DNA of 35,691 bases from Gammaproteobacteria bacterium (GTDB lineage Bacteria > Pseudomonadota > Gammaproteobacteria > Steroidobacterales > Woeseiaceae). The translations under genes and the position numbers were made by a program. The notes beneath the pieces are model-generated. The model was given only the letters and a program-made list of their open reading frames with translations. It had not been told where the DNA came from and did not search any database. Location: NCBI GenBank assembly GCA_029861535.1, contig JAOTZC010000026.1, forward strand, positions 1 through 35,691, read 5' to 3'. Below, in pieces: positions 9,080 through 17,958 of this stretch; positions within the stretch are counted from its first letter, which is position 1, and the number at the start of each line of letters is the position of its first letter.

Positions 9080-9093
9080 TCGCTAGAGTCCTA

Positions 9094-10035
9094 TTAGGCA
9101 GCAGCGTTGGCCAGAATTGAGCGAGCATTGTCGGCATCTATGTGCATTTGCGCAACTAAATCTTCGACTGCGTCATAGCGTTGCTGTTCTCTGAGCCGTG
9201 CGACGAAGTCGACATGAATGTAGGCGCCGTAGATATCGTCACTGAAGTCGAACAGGTAGACCTCGAGGATCGGCTTTGTGCCATCGAACGTCGGCCGCGT
9301 GCCGACGCTCGCAACGCCGTCTTTCGGACCACACTTCAAGCCGTGAACACGCACCGCAAAAATGCCCATAACCGCACTTTGGCGCCGCCGCAGATCGACG
9401 TTCGCCGTTGGAAATCCCAGTGTTCGACCGACCTTGTCCCCTTTGACGATTTTTCCAGACATTCGGTAAGGCCGGCCCAGCAATGCGGTCGCGCGCTGCA
9501 TGTCGCCCACCTGACAGGCTTCGCGAATCGCCGTACTGCTGACACGTATGTCATTGATCACTACGCTTGGCACCTGGTCGACAGAAAAGTCGAGCACTTT
9601 GCCCATGCTCTCGAGCAATTCAATGTTGCCCTGGCGCATGGCGGCGAACTGGAAATCGTCTCCGACCACTAGCCGACGCACATTCAGACCATGAATCAGA
9701 ATACAGCGCACGAAATCCGCCGCCGCGATGTTGCGCATGGTGGTTGAAAATCTTGGACAATAGAATATATCGATGCCGCTCGCCGCGAGCGCGTCAAATT
9801 TCTCGCGAAAACGCATCAACCTTGCCGGTGGCTGCTCCGCCTGAAAAAACTCCTTGGGCGTCGGCTCAAAACTCATTACTAGGGACGGTCGGCCTTCGCG
9901 TCGCGCTATCGTAATAACGCGCTCGAGCAACTGTCGATGACCCAAATGCAATCCATCAAAAGAGCCGATCGTAACCACGGTGCCGCTCTCTAGGCGCTCG
10001 AAAGGCAGATCGGAAAGGTGTCGTACCAAACGCAT
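9094..10035 (-). CDS. ribF: Bifunctional riboflavin kinase / FAD synthetase
   Basis: Encodes 313 residues from ATG 10035, which begins 2 nt after the murJ stop; longer in-frame extensions would run into murJ and are rejected. The N-terminal nucleotidyltransferase domain has GSFDGLHLGH (about residues 22-31), the ATP-binding signature of FAD synthetase. The C-terminal riboflavin kinase domain has GRPYRMSGKIVKGDKVGR, LGFPTANVDL and ASVGTRPTFDG. The enzyme converts riboflavin to FMN and FMN to FAD in the cytoplasm. The length is normal for the family. It is the second gene of a murJ-ribF-lspA operon on the minus strand. Confidence 0.96.
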   Translation of the reverse strand: MRLVRHLSDLPFERLESGTVVTIGSFDGLHLGHRQLLERVITIARREGRPSLVMSFEPTPKEFFQAEQPPARLMRFREKFDALAASGIDIFYCPRFSTTMRNIAAADFVRCILIHGLNVRRLVVGDDFQFAAMRQGNIELLESMGKVLDFSVDQVPSVVINDIRVSSTAIREACQVGDMQRATALLGRPYRMSGKIVKGDKVGRTLGFPTANVDLRRRQSAVMGIFAVRVHGLKCGPKDGVASVGTRPTFDGTKPILEVYLFDFSDDIYGAYIHVDFVARLREQQRYDAVEDLVAQMHIDADNARSILANAAA

Positions 10036-10037
10036 TA

Positions 10038-11663
10038 TTATGGTCTCAGGCGAAACTTGGATGGCCGCAGGCCGACAGCAAGCAGCACCAGGAAGTATAT
10101 TCCGGCGCCAGCAACAACACTGACACCAAGCCATCCAGTGCGAGCCGCAAGGCCCGCTTCCAGCCACCATTCGAGGGGCCGCTGCAGCCATGCGAGTATC
10201 GCCCACATCGCTGCAATGGCCAACAAAACCTGACCAAGCAGCGACTGCCAACCATGCATGTGCGACAAAACACCGTCGCGGTGCAGCCCCCGATAAAGCA
10301 GCGCTGCGTTCAACAGCGCAGCGATTGATGTCGCCAACGCCAAGCCAACATGAGTACCGACAAAACCAATATGCGTCAAATACCAGGCCGACAGGATGCT
10401 CAGCACAAGATTGACACCAAGAGCAATTAACGCAATGCGTACTGGTGTTCGTGTGTCTTCGCGCGCGAAAAACGCTGGCGCAAGGATTTTGACAAACGAA
10501 AAACCGACCAACCCGAGCGAGTATGCCTGTAATGCCATCGATGTCATTTGAACTGAATGACCGTCGAACTCACCGCGATAGAAGATGGTTGCCACAAGCG
10601 GCTCGGCAAGCACGAACAATCCGACGGCGGCTGGCACAGCCACTAGCAGCGCCAGTTTTAGCGACCAATTGATCGTATCCGCAAAAGCATCGCGCTCATT
10701 GTTGGCCCACAATCGTGATAGATACGGCAGCGTTACGGTCGCAAGGGCGATGCCAAAAAGCCCGAGAGGAAACTCCATCAGGCGATCCGAATAATAGAGA
10801 TAGCTAATGCTGCCAACACCCAGCATCGACGCGATAATGCCGCCTAGCAGCACATTGATCTGTGCAACCGATGAGCCGAATATCGCCGGTAGCATTAGGC
10901 GCACCGATCGCTTCACGCCGTCATGTTTCGGCGCCCATTTGGGACGCGGCAGTGCGCGAATACGTGCCAAGAACGGAATCTGGAACAGCAGTTGGCAAAG
11001 ACCAGCAATGAATACCGCGTATGCCAACGCCATGCCAGGTTCTTCGAGCTGTGGCGACCACCAGATCGCGGCTGCGATTAAAACGATATTCAATATAACC
11101 GGCGTAAACGCCGGCACGCCAAAACGACCGTAGGTATTCAAGATCCCGCCGGCAAAGGCTGTCAGTGATACAAAAAACAGATACGGAAACGTAAACCGCA
11201 GCATCAAAGCTGCCAGGTCGAAATCGCCACCGTCACCGACAAAGCCGGGTGCGACAAGCAAAACCAGTAATGGTGATGCGACCACGCCGATTAGTGTCAC
11301 GCCGAATAGCACCACACCGAACGTGCCTGCAACGGAGTCAACGAATTCGCGCGCGTCGTCGTGATCATGTTGCTCGCGATATCGCGCCATGACGGGAATA
11401 AAGCCCTGCGAAAACGCCCCTTCAGCGAAGAAGCGCCGCAACATATTGGGAATTCTGTTGGCCACCAGGAATGCATCCATGACCAGCGAGGCACCGAAGA
11501 ACCGTGCCAGCACGACATCGCGAACGAGCCCGAGGATTCGCGATAGCAGCGTCATGCCGCTTACAAGCGACGTTGTTCGAAACAGCGCCGAGCCAGTCAC
11601 CCGCCTTCGGAGCGCGGTGTCCGGCCGTTGAGCTTCGTTTTCGGGGCCATTTTCAGGGTTCAT
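10038..11663 (-). CDS. murJ: Lipid II flippase MurJ (MviN)
   Basis: Encodes 541 residues, a polytopic membrane protein with about 14 hydrophobic segments. MurJ moves the peptidoglycan precursor lipid II across the inner membrane. The N-terminal segment contains the family signature LSRILGLVRDVVLARFFGAS followed by MDAFLVANRIPN and LRRFFAEGAFSQGFIPV, which carry the conserved Arg and Asp residues of the central cavity. A hydrophilic N-terminal stretch of about 27 residues precedes the first helix. It is divergent from rpsT, as is typical, and overlaps no gene; ribF follows after 2 nt. I see no convincing promoter for it in the gap at 11664-11816. Confidence 0.96.
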   Translation of the reverse strand: MNPENGPENEAQRPDTALRRRVTGSALFRTTSLVSGMTLLSRILGLVRDVVLARFFGASLVMDAFLVANRIPNMLRRFFAEGAFSQGFIPVMARYREQHDHDDAREFVDSVAGTFGVVLFGVTLIGVVASPLLVLLVAPGFVGDGGDFDLAALMLRFTFPYLFFVSLTAFAGGILNTYGRFGVPAFTPVILNIVLIAAAIWWSPQLEEPGMALAYAVFIAGLCQLLFQIPFLARIRALPRPKWAPKHDGVKRSVRLMLPAIFGSSVAQINVLLGGIIASMLGVGSISYLYYSDRLMEFPLGLFGIALATVTLPYLSRLWANNERDAFADTINWSLKLALLVAVPAAVGLFVLAEPLVATIFYRGEFDGHSVQMTSMALQAYSLGLVGFSFVKILAPAFFAREDTRTPVRIALIALGVNLVLSILSAWYLTHIGFVGTHVGLALATSIAALLNAALLYRGLHRDGVLSHMHGWQSLLGQVLLAIAAMWAILAWLQRPLEWWLEAGLAARTGWLGVSVVAGAGIYFLVLLAVGLRPSKFRLRP

Positions 11664-11751
11664 ACGGCCACAGAGTTTAGCCTAAAAAATCCCTAAAATC
11701 AGTAGTTTAGAGTATACGTTGCAGGCGCTTGTCAGGCCCTGAGCACGGCCA

Positions 11752-11780
11752 TTGACAATACCCCTTTGGCCAAGAATAAT
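11752..11780 (+). promoter_or_regulatory. Sigma-70-type promoter of rpsT
   Basis: TTGACA (11752-11757), a 17-nt spacer, then AATAAT (11775-11780) matches the housekeeping consensus in 11 of 12 positions. Transcription would start near 11787, giving a leader of about 30 nt before the rpsT GTG. Confidence 0.8.
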
Positions 11781-11816
11781 ACGCGGCTCTTTATATCCCG
11801 GACACGGTAATAATCA

Positions 11817-12083
11817 GTGGCAAACATCAAGTCGGCGAGAAAGCGCGCCAAGCAGGCGGAGAAGACCCGCAAGCACAATATGGGGCTGCGCTCGCGCATG
11901 CGTACCAAGATCAAGGATGTGCTGAAGGCTTGCGATGCGGGTGACAAGGATGCTGCTGCTGCTGCCTATAAGGATGCGGTACCGGTTATCGATAGCATGG
12001 TAAACAAAGGCATCGTGAACAAGAATAAAGCGGCACGTCATAAGAGCCGCATGAATAAGCGTGTGAAGGCTTTAGCCGTCTGA
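11817..12083 (+). CDS. rpsT: 30S ribosomal protein S20
   Basis: Encodes 88 residues, beginning MANIKSARKRAKQAEKTRKHN, the classic S20 N-terminus, and rich in lysine, arginine and alanine. S20 binds 16S rRNA early in small-subunit assembly. The start is GTG at 11817 with no clear Shine-Dalgarno sequence in the short leader. In E. coli rpsT also uses a rare start codon (UUG), which is tied to translational autoregulation; the same may hold here. Single-gene transcript: a strong promoter lies at 11752-11780 and a terminator at 12182-12205. It is divergent from murJ. Confidence 0.97.
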   Translation: MANIKSARKRAKQAEKTRKHNMGLRSRMRTKIKDVLKACDAGDKDAAAAAYKDAVPVIDSMVNKGIVNKNKAARHKSRMNKRVKALAV

Positions 12084-12115
12084 CAAATGTAAGCAATGCG
12101 TCTGCGAAAAAATAC

Positions 12116-12199
12116 CCGCACTTCGTAAATAACCGCACCGCCACATAACCGCACTTCGTAAATAACCGCACTTCGCAAATTACCACACTTCGTAGTGGT
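12116..12199 (+). repeat. Five tandem 16-17 nt repeats after rpsT
   Basis: Units start at 12116, 12133, 12149, 12166 and 12183. Units 1 and 3 are identical (CCGCACTTCGTAAATAA), unit 4 differs at two bases, unit 2 is degenerate and one base shorter, and unit 5 keeps the CACTTCGTA core while its end is changed to close the terminator hairpin. The array fills most of the gap between rpsT and the convergent GGDEF/EAL gene. Confidence 0.85.
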
Positions 12200-12205
12200 T
12201 TTTTT
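12182..12205 (+). terminator. Rho-independent terminator of rpsT
   Basis: ACCAC (12182-12186) pairs with GTGGT (12195-12199) around an 8-nt loop and runs directly into seven T (12199-12205). The hairpin is built from the last unit of the upstream tandem repeat. On the other strand there is no T-run, so it works only for rpsT. Confidence 0.75.
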
Positions 12206-12229
12206 CGTTCGAGATGCAGCCTCAAGAAT

Positions 12230-14431
12230 TTACGGCGACTTGAAGGCCTGCCGCTTGCGGCGCGAATCCAGAGAAATAGGTGTCGAGGCGAAACGCGGTA
12301 CCGTCGACGGTCGGCCAACGAAAAAGCCCTGTGCCATGTCGACGCCCAACTTGCCAAGCAAGGCAAGAGATTCGGCGTCCTGTACGTATTCGGCAATGAT
12401 CTGCATGCCGGCCTCGTGCCCAACCTCGGCGATCAGCTTGATCATTTTCTGATCCACAGGATTCTTCAGCAAGTCTTGCACGAATGCGCCATCGATCTTG
12501 ATGTAGTCAAAATGCAATCTCTGCAGATAGCTGAATGAACTGTACCCAGTGCCAAAGTCGTCCAGAGCAATTTCACATCCAAGCTTTCTCAACTCGGCGA
12601 CTTGACGTTCGACGTGAATCGGGCGCCGGATCGCCAGGCTTTCGGTGATTTCGAGAATGATGTGCTCCCCCGGTACGTCATTTTCCGCAAACGCTTCTTT
12701 GACGAATACATGCAAATCTTCATTCTCGAACGCGTTTGCCGATAAATTGATCGAGAGTTTTAGCTGCGGTTGGTTTTCTGAGTGCTGAGCATATGCGCGC
12801 GCCGCATGCCGGATGACCCACAGATCAATTTCTGACATTAGGCCGAAGCGAACGGCGGACGGCAAGAAGGCCTCCGGTGAAACGAGCTTACCGTCTTCGG
12901 ACTGCACTCTTATCAAGACTTCATGGTGAGTCGTGTCCCCGGTATCAATGCGGTTGATGGGCTGAAATAACAGCTCGAACTTGTCCTCGTCGATCGCCGT
13001 GCGCAATCGGTTCATCCAGCCAACGTCGGCTAGCATTTCATTTTCGAAACTCTCAGCGTCATTGAAGAAGTGAAATCTGTTGCGCCCCGCCAGTTTGGCC
13101 TCGCGGCACGCGATATCTGCCTGGGCAATTAGCTCATCATGATTAAGATGTGCTCCGCGCATCATTGTCACGCCGATACTGCAGTGGGGGTGAAAAACCT
13201 GATCATCTTCGATGTGCGCCATACTGCGCATATTGGCAACAACGAGTTCGGCATTCGAACGCGCCAATTCCCGGTCGGCGTTCGGAAACAGTACCGCAAA
13301 TTCATCACCACCAAACCGCGCAACGATCGCGTCTTCGTCAACGCTACGGACAAGCTCATCGGCGACCTTTCGGATCAGACGGTCGCCAGCAGGATGACCG
13401 CAAGCGTCGTTAACGTACTTGAACTGATCGAGATCGATGAAAAACAGCGCCGCAGACTGCCCATTCTGTGCCAGCTCCGTTACGGCATTCTGTAGCTCCT
13501 CCATAAATCGGCGCCGATTGAAAAGGCCGGTCAGACTATCGTGATTCGCGAGCTCCAGGAGCTCCGCATCGCGTTCGCTCAGAGCTGTGGCCGTTGTCTC
13601 GAGAGCCTCGACGATATCCGATATTTCTCGGTGCTCCGCCGGCTTGAATTCAACCTCGAGATTGCCCTTCGCCAACTCGCGTATCGGCTGTTCGAGTTGA
13701 GAAAACGATTTTAGCGCGTTGCGTAGAGCGCGATGTCCGAAAAGTGCGAAGGCAAACAACAACGTAAGCAGTATCATTACTGCAGTCTTGATGTTAGCCA
13801 GCAATCGATCGTGAAAAATAATGAAGTCCAACTTAATACTTATAAAGCCGACGAGTTCAGTTTTCGCTTCCGGTTCCGCGTTACTCGGATCGAAGCCGAA
13901 CAATCCGTCATCGACGATAGATTCTGTCCATACCGGTGCCAGAATCTCGAACTGCCGTGGATCAAGATCGGCGTGACTTAACAAATACGGCTGGCGGCTG
14001 CCAACGACAGCAGTCGCATCACGCAACAACGTGTCACTGAGGCCGGCAGCAGGTGGCGCGGCGGCGTCGTTATCCACCGAGAACAAAGCTGATCCGTTGG
14101 TTGCGTAGTAGACGACGCGGTCAATTTCAGAGTACCGCTCAACATAACTCTCGAGACGTACGCGCGCATCGCTGTCTTCGTTCAAATACAAAGGTGACCC
14201 AAGCTCGTTTAGCTCCTCGGTCCACTGCAACGCCCAACGATCGTAGTTGTCCTGCAGTACCCATTGGCCGCCCCAATACAGTGTTGCAATCGCCAATGCG
14301 CCGACCAATGCGGCGCTGAAAATCTGAATCGACAGGATTTCATGCACCAGAACACGTTTGCTCCTTCTCTCCACTTTAAGTCTGGAAAGTCCGGGCAAGC
14401 GCCCCAATATAGCGGCAATCGCTGCCCTCAT
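12230..14431 (-). CDS. Membrane GGDEF/EAL protein (c-di-GMP cyclase/phosphodiesterase)
   Basis: Encodes 733 residues. Transmembrane segments lie near residues 33-55 and 213-232 and flank a periplasmic domain of about 155 residues. A HAMP-like linker follows (about 240-285, with LEQPIRELAKGNLEVEF). The GGDEF domain has DSLTGLFNRR, FIDLDQFKYVND and an intact ARFGGDEFAVLF near residue 373. The EAL domain has HEVLIRV (EVL instead of EAL, catalytic Glu kept, near residue 503), INLSANAF, LEITES, DDFGTGYSSF, DYIKIDG and AQGFFVGRP, so phosphodiesterase residues look complete. Such proteins make or break c-di-GMP, often to control pili and biofilm. ATG 14431 overlaps the stop of the upstream lipoprotein gene (ATGA), so translation is coupled and the periplasmic domain may read the state of that lipoprotein. 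Confidence 0.93.
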   Translation of the reverse strand: MRAAIAAILGRLPGLSRLKVERRSKRVLVHEILSIQIFSAALVGALAIATLYWGGQWVLQDNYDRWALQWTEELNELGSPLYLNEDSDARVRLESYVERYSEIDRVVYYATNGSALFSVDNDAAAPPAAGLSDTLLRDATAVVGSRQPYLLSHADLDPRQFEILAPVWTESIVDDGLFGFDPSNAEPEAKTELVGFISIKLDFIIFHDRLLANIKTAVMILLTLLFAFALFGHRALRNALKSFSQLEQPIRELAKGNLEVEFKPAEHREISDIVEALETTATALSERDAELLELANHDSLTGLFNRRRFMEELQNAVTELAQNGQSAALFFIDLDQFKYVNDACGHPAGDRLIRKVADELVRSVDEDAIVARFGGDEFAVLFPNADRELARSNAELVVANMRSMAHIEDDQVFHPHCSIGVTMMRGAHLNHDELIAQADIACREAKLAGRNRFHFFNDAESFENEMLADVGWMNRLRTAIDEDKFELLFQPINRIDTGDTTHHEVLIRVQSEDGKLVSPEAFLPSAVRFGLMSEIDLWVIRHAARAYAQHSENQPQLKLSINLSANAFENEDLHVFVKEAFAENDVPGEHIILEITESLAIRRPIHVERQVAELRKLGCEIALDDFGTGYSSFSYLQRLHFDYIKIDGAFVQDLLKNPVDQKMIKLIAEVGHEAGMQIIAEYVQDAESLALLGKLGVDMAQGFFVGRPSTVPRFASTPISLDSRRKRQAFKSP

Positions 14432-15462
14432 TGCGGCGTACCCTCGGATATTTCGGGTTCGGCTGCGACCACAGGTTTTTGCAGAAAAGCCTCGTTCGTC
14501 TCAACACGAATGTCGGACAGGGGAGTTAGGGACGGCACATCCGCGAAGCGATTCGCCTGAATAAGGCGGATGATTTCGGTGATTTTCTCGGCAATGTCCG
14601 ATGGAACGGAAGAGATGCTGATCGTGGCGCCCATCGCTAACATCGATTCGTTCGAAACAAGTACAGCCACGTTTCGATGCCGCGCACTTTGCAAGATTTC
14701 GTTCAAAATACGGGTACTTAAAATTCGGTTATCTGGGAACAGCCAGAAACCATCGATGTCCTGGATCATTCGCTTGTATAAATACAAGGTTTCCTGATCC
14801 GAATGCGCCGTGCGAATTTTAAGGCTGATCGCGTGCTGCTCGGCTGCCAGCTCAGCCTCGGCAACTAGGTCCTCGTGTCCTTCACCGATAATGATGCCGA
14901 TTTCGGAGACATTCGGGTCGATGTCCTTCCACGCCGCGATCTGCGCTGCAACCGGCACAATGGCAGCAACCCCGCGACTGGACTCCGTGATAAGTCCATG
15001 ATCCTGATAGTTAAACACTTGGCTAAAAATGACCGGTACGTTTGCCATTTGCACAGCTGAGGTTGCGGCAATCAGACCAATCGCGACTACCGCAACCGTG
15101 TCGGAGTCATTTATCAAACGAAACGCCGCGGCCGGTGGCTGACTCTTGTCGCTTAGATCATAGATAGAGTAATTCTCAAGGTGATTTTCAAGTTCAAAAA
15201 CGACGTCTTCATAATCTGGATTGCGACTTGATAAAACGATGGCGATCGCCGGCAGCGGCGTGACCGTGACCGGTGGCGCTTCTACGATTGGCGGCGGTGG
15301 CGTTGGCTCGATAATCGGAATTGTCGGCTCAACAACAACCTCAACCGGTGGGGGCTCTGCCGGCTCTGGTTGCGGTGGCGGTGTCGCGCAGCCCGCTGTC
15401 ATTAGCAAAGCGAACATTGCTAAATGAGCTAGTTTTGATGTCGACCTTGCGCCACACTGCAT
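14428..15462 (-). CDS. ABC-type substrate-binding-like lipoprotein
   Basis: Encodes 344 residues from ATG 15462, chosen because a basic signal peptide with lipobox MTAGC follows within 25 residues and an AGGA lies upstream; longer in-frame starts would place the signal peptide internally. After the lipid cysteine comes a proline-rich linker to about residue 70. The rest matches the fold of the ABC_sub_bind family (PF04392, TrpX-like): VVAIGLIAA, VPVIFSQVFN, ISEIGIIIG-type strand (here VSEIGIIIGEGH), GFWLFPDN and VAVLVSNESML. No permease or ATPase gene is nearby; instead it overlaps a GGDEF/EAL gene by 4 nt. I infer a ligand-sensing lipoprotein that signals to the membrane c-di-GMP enzyme. The ligand is unknown. 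Confidence 0.82.
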   Translation of the reverse strand: MQCGARSTSKLAHLAMFALLMTAGCATPPPQPEPAEPPPVEVVVEPTIPIIEPTPPPPIVEAPPVTVTPLPAIAIVLSSRNPDYEDVVFELENHLENYSIYDLSDKSQPPAAAFRLINDSDTVAVVAIGLIAATSAVQMANVPVIFSQVFNYQDHGLITESSRGVAAIVPVAAQIAAWKDIDPNVSEIGIIIGEGHEDLVAEAELAAEQHAISLKIRTAHSDQETLYLYKRMIQDIDGFWLFPDNRILSTRILNEILQSARHRNVAVLVSNESMLAMGATISISSVPSDIAEKITEIIRLIQANRFADVPSLTPLSDIRVETNEAFLQKPVVAAEPEISEGTPQ

Positions 15463-15692
15463 TGCGAATCGTCCTGCCACCGATTGGCATCCAAAATACC
15501 CCGTCGGGCCCACCTTATTAACGGAATGGGCTATCGCATTCTGTGTTCTGCGTCCGGTCTGCGACAGATTTTTGACGCACGCCAACAGATATCGGTAGAG
15601 GCTATATATATGGGCAAGTTGTTACTTATGGGATGGATTTCGGCGATAGATGGCCTGACAACGAGGGGCAGCAACGCGTCCGAGATTGCGAA

Positions 15693-16763
<1,071 letters not shown>

Positions 16764-16772
16764 TCAGAAATC

Positions 16773-16797
16773 AAAAACCCCGCAGCGGCGGGGTTTT
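16773..16797 (-). terminator. Rho-independent terminator between rpmA and obgE
   Basis: CCCCGC (16778-16783) pairs with GCGGGG (16788-16793) around a 4-nt loop, flanked by AAAAA and TTTT. On the minus strand the stem ends in five T, which suits termination after rpmA. The symmetric flanks would allow it to act both ways. Confidence 0.8.
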
Positions 16798-16837
16798 CGG
16801 GGTTCCGATGCGAGCGCGGACCAAAAGCCGCGCCGCT

Positions 16838-16860
16838 CGCGCCACGCCGCTTGTGGCGCG
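16838..16860 (-). other. Strong hairpin downstream of rpmA
   Basis: CGCGCCAC (16838-16845) and GTGGCGCG (16853-16860) form a perfect 8-bp stem with a 7-nt loop, between the rpmA stop and the terminator at 16773-16797. On the minus strand a T4 occurs only about 10 nt after the stem, so it may be a 3' end stabiliser or an auxiliary terminator. Confidence 0.6.
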
Positions 16861-16889
16861 ACGGATCGTGGTGATCGCTCAGTGAAACG

Positions 16890-17141
16890 CTATCTCACAC
16901 TCACAAACTGGCGATTTTTCGGCCCTTTCTTTTCAAAACGGACCTGGCCGTCTTTCTTCGCAAACAAGGTGTGATCCCGACCAATACCAACATTGACGCC
17001 AGCATGAAATCGAGTGCCGCGTTGGCGAACGATAATATTGCCGGCAACAACATCCTGGCCGCCAAAGATTTTCACGCCGAGACGTTTACTCTCTGAATCG
17101 CGACCGTTCTTACTACTACCGCCTGCTTTTTTGTGTGCCAC
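16890..17141 (-). CDS. rpmA: 50S ribosomal protein L27
   Basis: Encodes 83 residues, [22 protein letters not shown] onward in the familiar L27 pattern, with the N-terminal tail that reaches the peptidyl transferase centre. No cleavable N-terminal extension is present. The start codon is GTG at 17141, with AGG about 11 nt upstream. Second gene of the rplU-rpmA unit. Confidence 0.97.
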   Translation of the reverse strand: MAHKKAGGSSKNGRDSESKRLGVKIFGGQDVVAGNIIVRQRGTRFHAGVNVGIGRDHTLFAKKDGQVRFEKKGPKNRQFVSVR

Positions 17142-17209
17142 TGTACTGTACCTATCTGTCTGTCTGTCGGCCGATTTCGTTCGGCATCGTGTGTCCTGGA
17201 CGCTTTCGT

Positions 17210-17692
17210 CTAGCTCGATTTCTTTTTAGCCGCTTTCTTTTTCGCCGGCTTCTTGGCGGCTGTCTTTTTTGTGCTGGTTTTCTTTGCTGCCGCCTTTTTT
17301 GTTGCCTTTTTCTTTGCCGGCGCTTTGGCCGCCGCTGGCTTATCCGCGGCTGCCTTGGCCGGCGCGGCCTTGCCGCCCGATCCAGCACTGATACCGGTGA
17401 TTTCTACTTCGGTGAAAAACTGCCGGTGCGAGCCTTGGCGCAGATAGTTCTGCCGGCGCTTGAATTTGACAACGGAGACCTTGCGCGACTTGCCCTGCCG
17501 AACAATCTTCGCGCTTACCGCGCTACCGGACAACAGTGGGCTGCCAACCTTGACGTCGCTGCCCTGGCCGACCAGCAGAACCTGGTCAAACTTCACCGAG
17601 GCGCCCTCGTCTGCGTCAATTTTTTCAAGACGCAGGATGTCACCCTTTGCCGCGCGGTACTGTTTGCCGCCACTGCGAAAAACCGCATACAT
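17210..17692 (-). CDS. rplU: 50S ribosomal protein L21 with lysine/alanine-rich tail
   Basis: Encodes 160 residues from ATG 17692, which matches the usual L21 start MYAVF-SGGKQYR and has GGAG 9 nt upstream; ATG 17707 in the same frame is a less likely start. Residues 1-102 are a standard L21, including [16 protein letters not shown], which contacts 23S rRNA. L21 is normally about 103 residues; here residues 103-160 form an extra tail made almost only of Lys, Ala, Thr and Pro (repeats such as AAKKT and PAKKKA), like histone H1-type or AlgP tails. The tail is likely disordered and RNA-binding. A strong promoter lies at 17813-17841, divergent from ispB. Confidence 0.95.
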   Translation of the reverse strand: MYAVFRSGGKQYRAAKGDILRLEKIDADEGASVKFDQVLLVGQGSDVKVGSPLLSGSAVSAKIVRQGKSRKVSVVKFKRRQNYLRQGSHRQFFTEVEITGISAGSGGKAAPAKAAADKPAAAKAPAKKKATKKAAAKKTSTKKTAAKKPAKKKAAKKKSS

Positions 17693-17812
17693 TTGTTTTT
17701 GCTCCATCACATGAGCCGGATTATTCACAACTCACTGAGAAATAAGTGATTTTGCGTGCTTGCCGGACGGTATCGAGGCCCGTCGAACGGCCGGGGCCGC
17801 AAAAGAGCGAGA

Positions 17813-17841
17813 ATTCTATAGATTCCGCTGACGTGGGTCAA
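17813..17841 (-). promoter_or_regulatory. Sigma-70-type promoter of rplU-rpmA
   Basis: Read on the minus strand: TTGACC (17841-17836), a 17-nt spacer, TAGAAT (17818-17813). This is a near-consensus promoter, giving a leader of roughly 110 nt before the rplU ATG; the leader contains a GC-rich GGCCC/GGGCC pairing near 17780-17800. Confidence 0.8.
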
Positions 17842-17921
17842 CGCCGCGACCCATCGAAATTTCTGCATATTTCAAAGGCTTGCAAATGACGCTCGGTGAC
17901 CGAACGGCGTCGAAACAAGTC

Positions 17922-17943
17922 GCCTCAATCGACAGATTGAGGC
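17922..17943 (+). promoter_or_regulatory. Perfect inverted repeat just upstream of ispB
   Basis: GCCTCAATC (17922-17930), a 4-nt loop, then GATTGAGGC (17935-17943). It ends 15 nt before the ispB ATG and has no T-run. It could be an operator or an mRNA hairpin near the start site; which one is unknown. Confidence 0.6.
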
Positions 17944-17958
17944 ATTATCGCGAGCCTC

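Noticed and set aside
10036-10251. N-terminal extension of RibF by 72 residues
   Set aside because: Extension lies within murJ and does not resemble RibF; ATG 10035 gives the normal family length.
12116-12199. CRISPR array
   Set aside because: Units follow each other directly with no spacers and are only 16-17 nt; no cas genes nearby.
15221-15427. Gly-rich plus-strand frame
   Set aside because: Shadow of the proline-rich linker of the lipoprotein on the other strand.
15463-15585. Longer start for the substrate-binding-like lipoprotein
   Set aside because: Would bury the signal peptide and lipobox about 65 residues in.
17152-17388. Arg-rich minus-strand frame
   Set aside because: Out-of-frame reading of the Lys/Ala-rich L21 tail.
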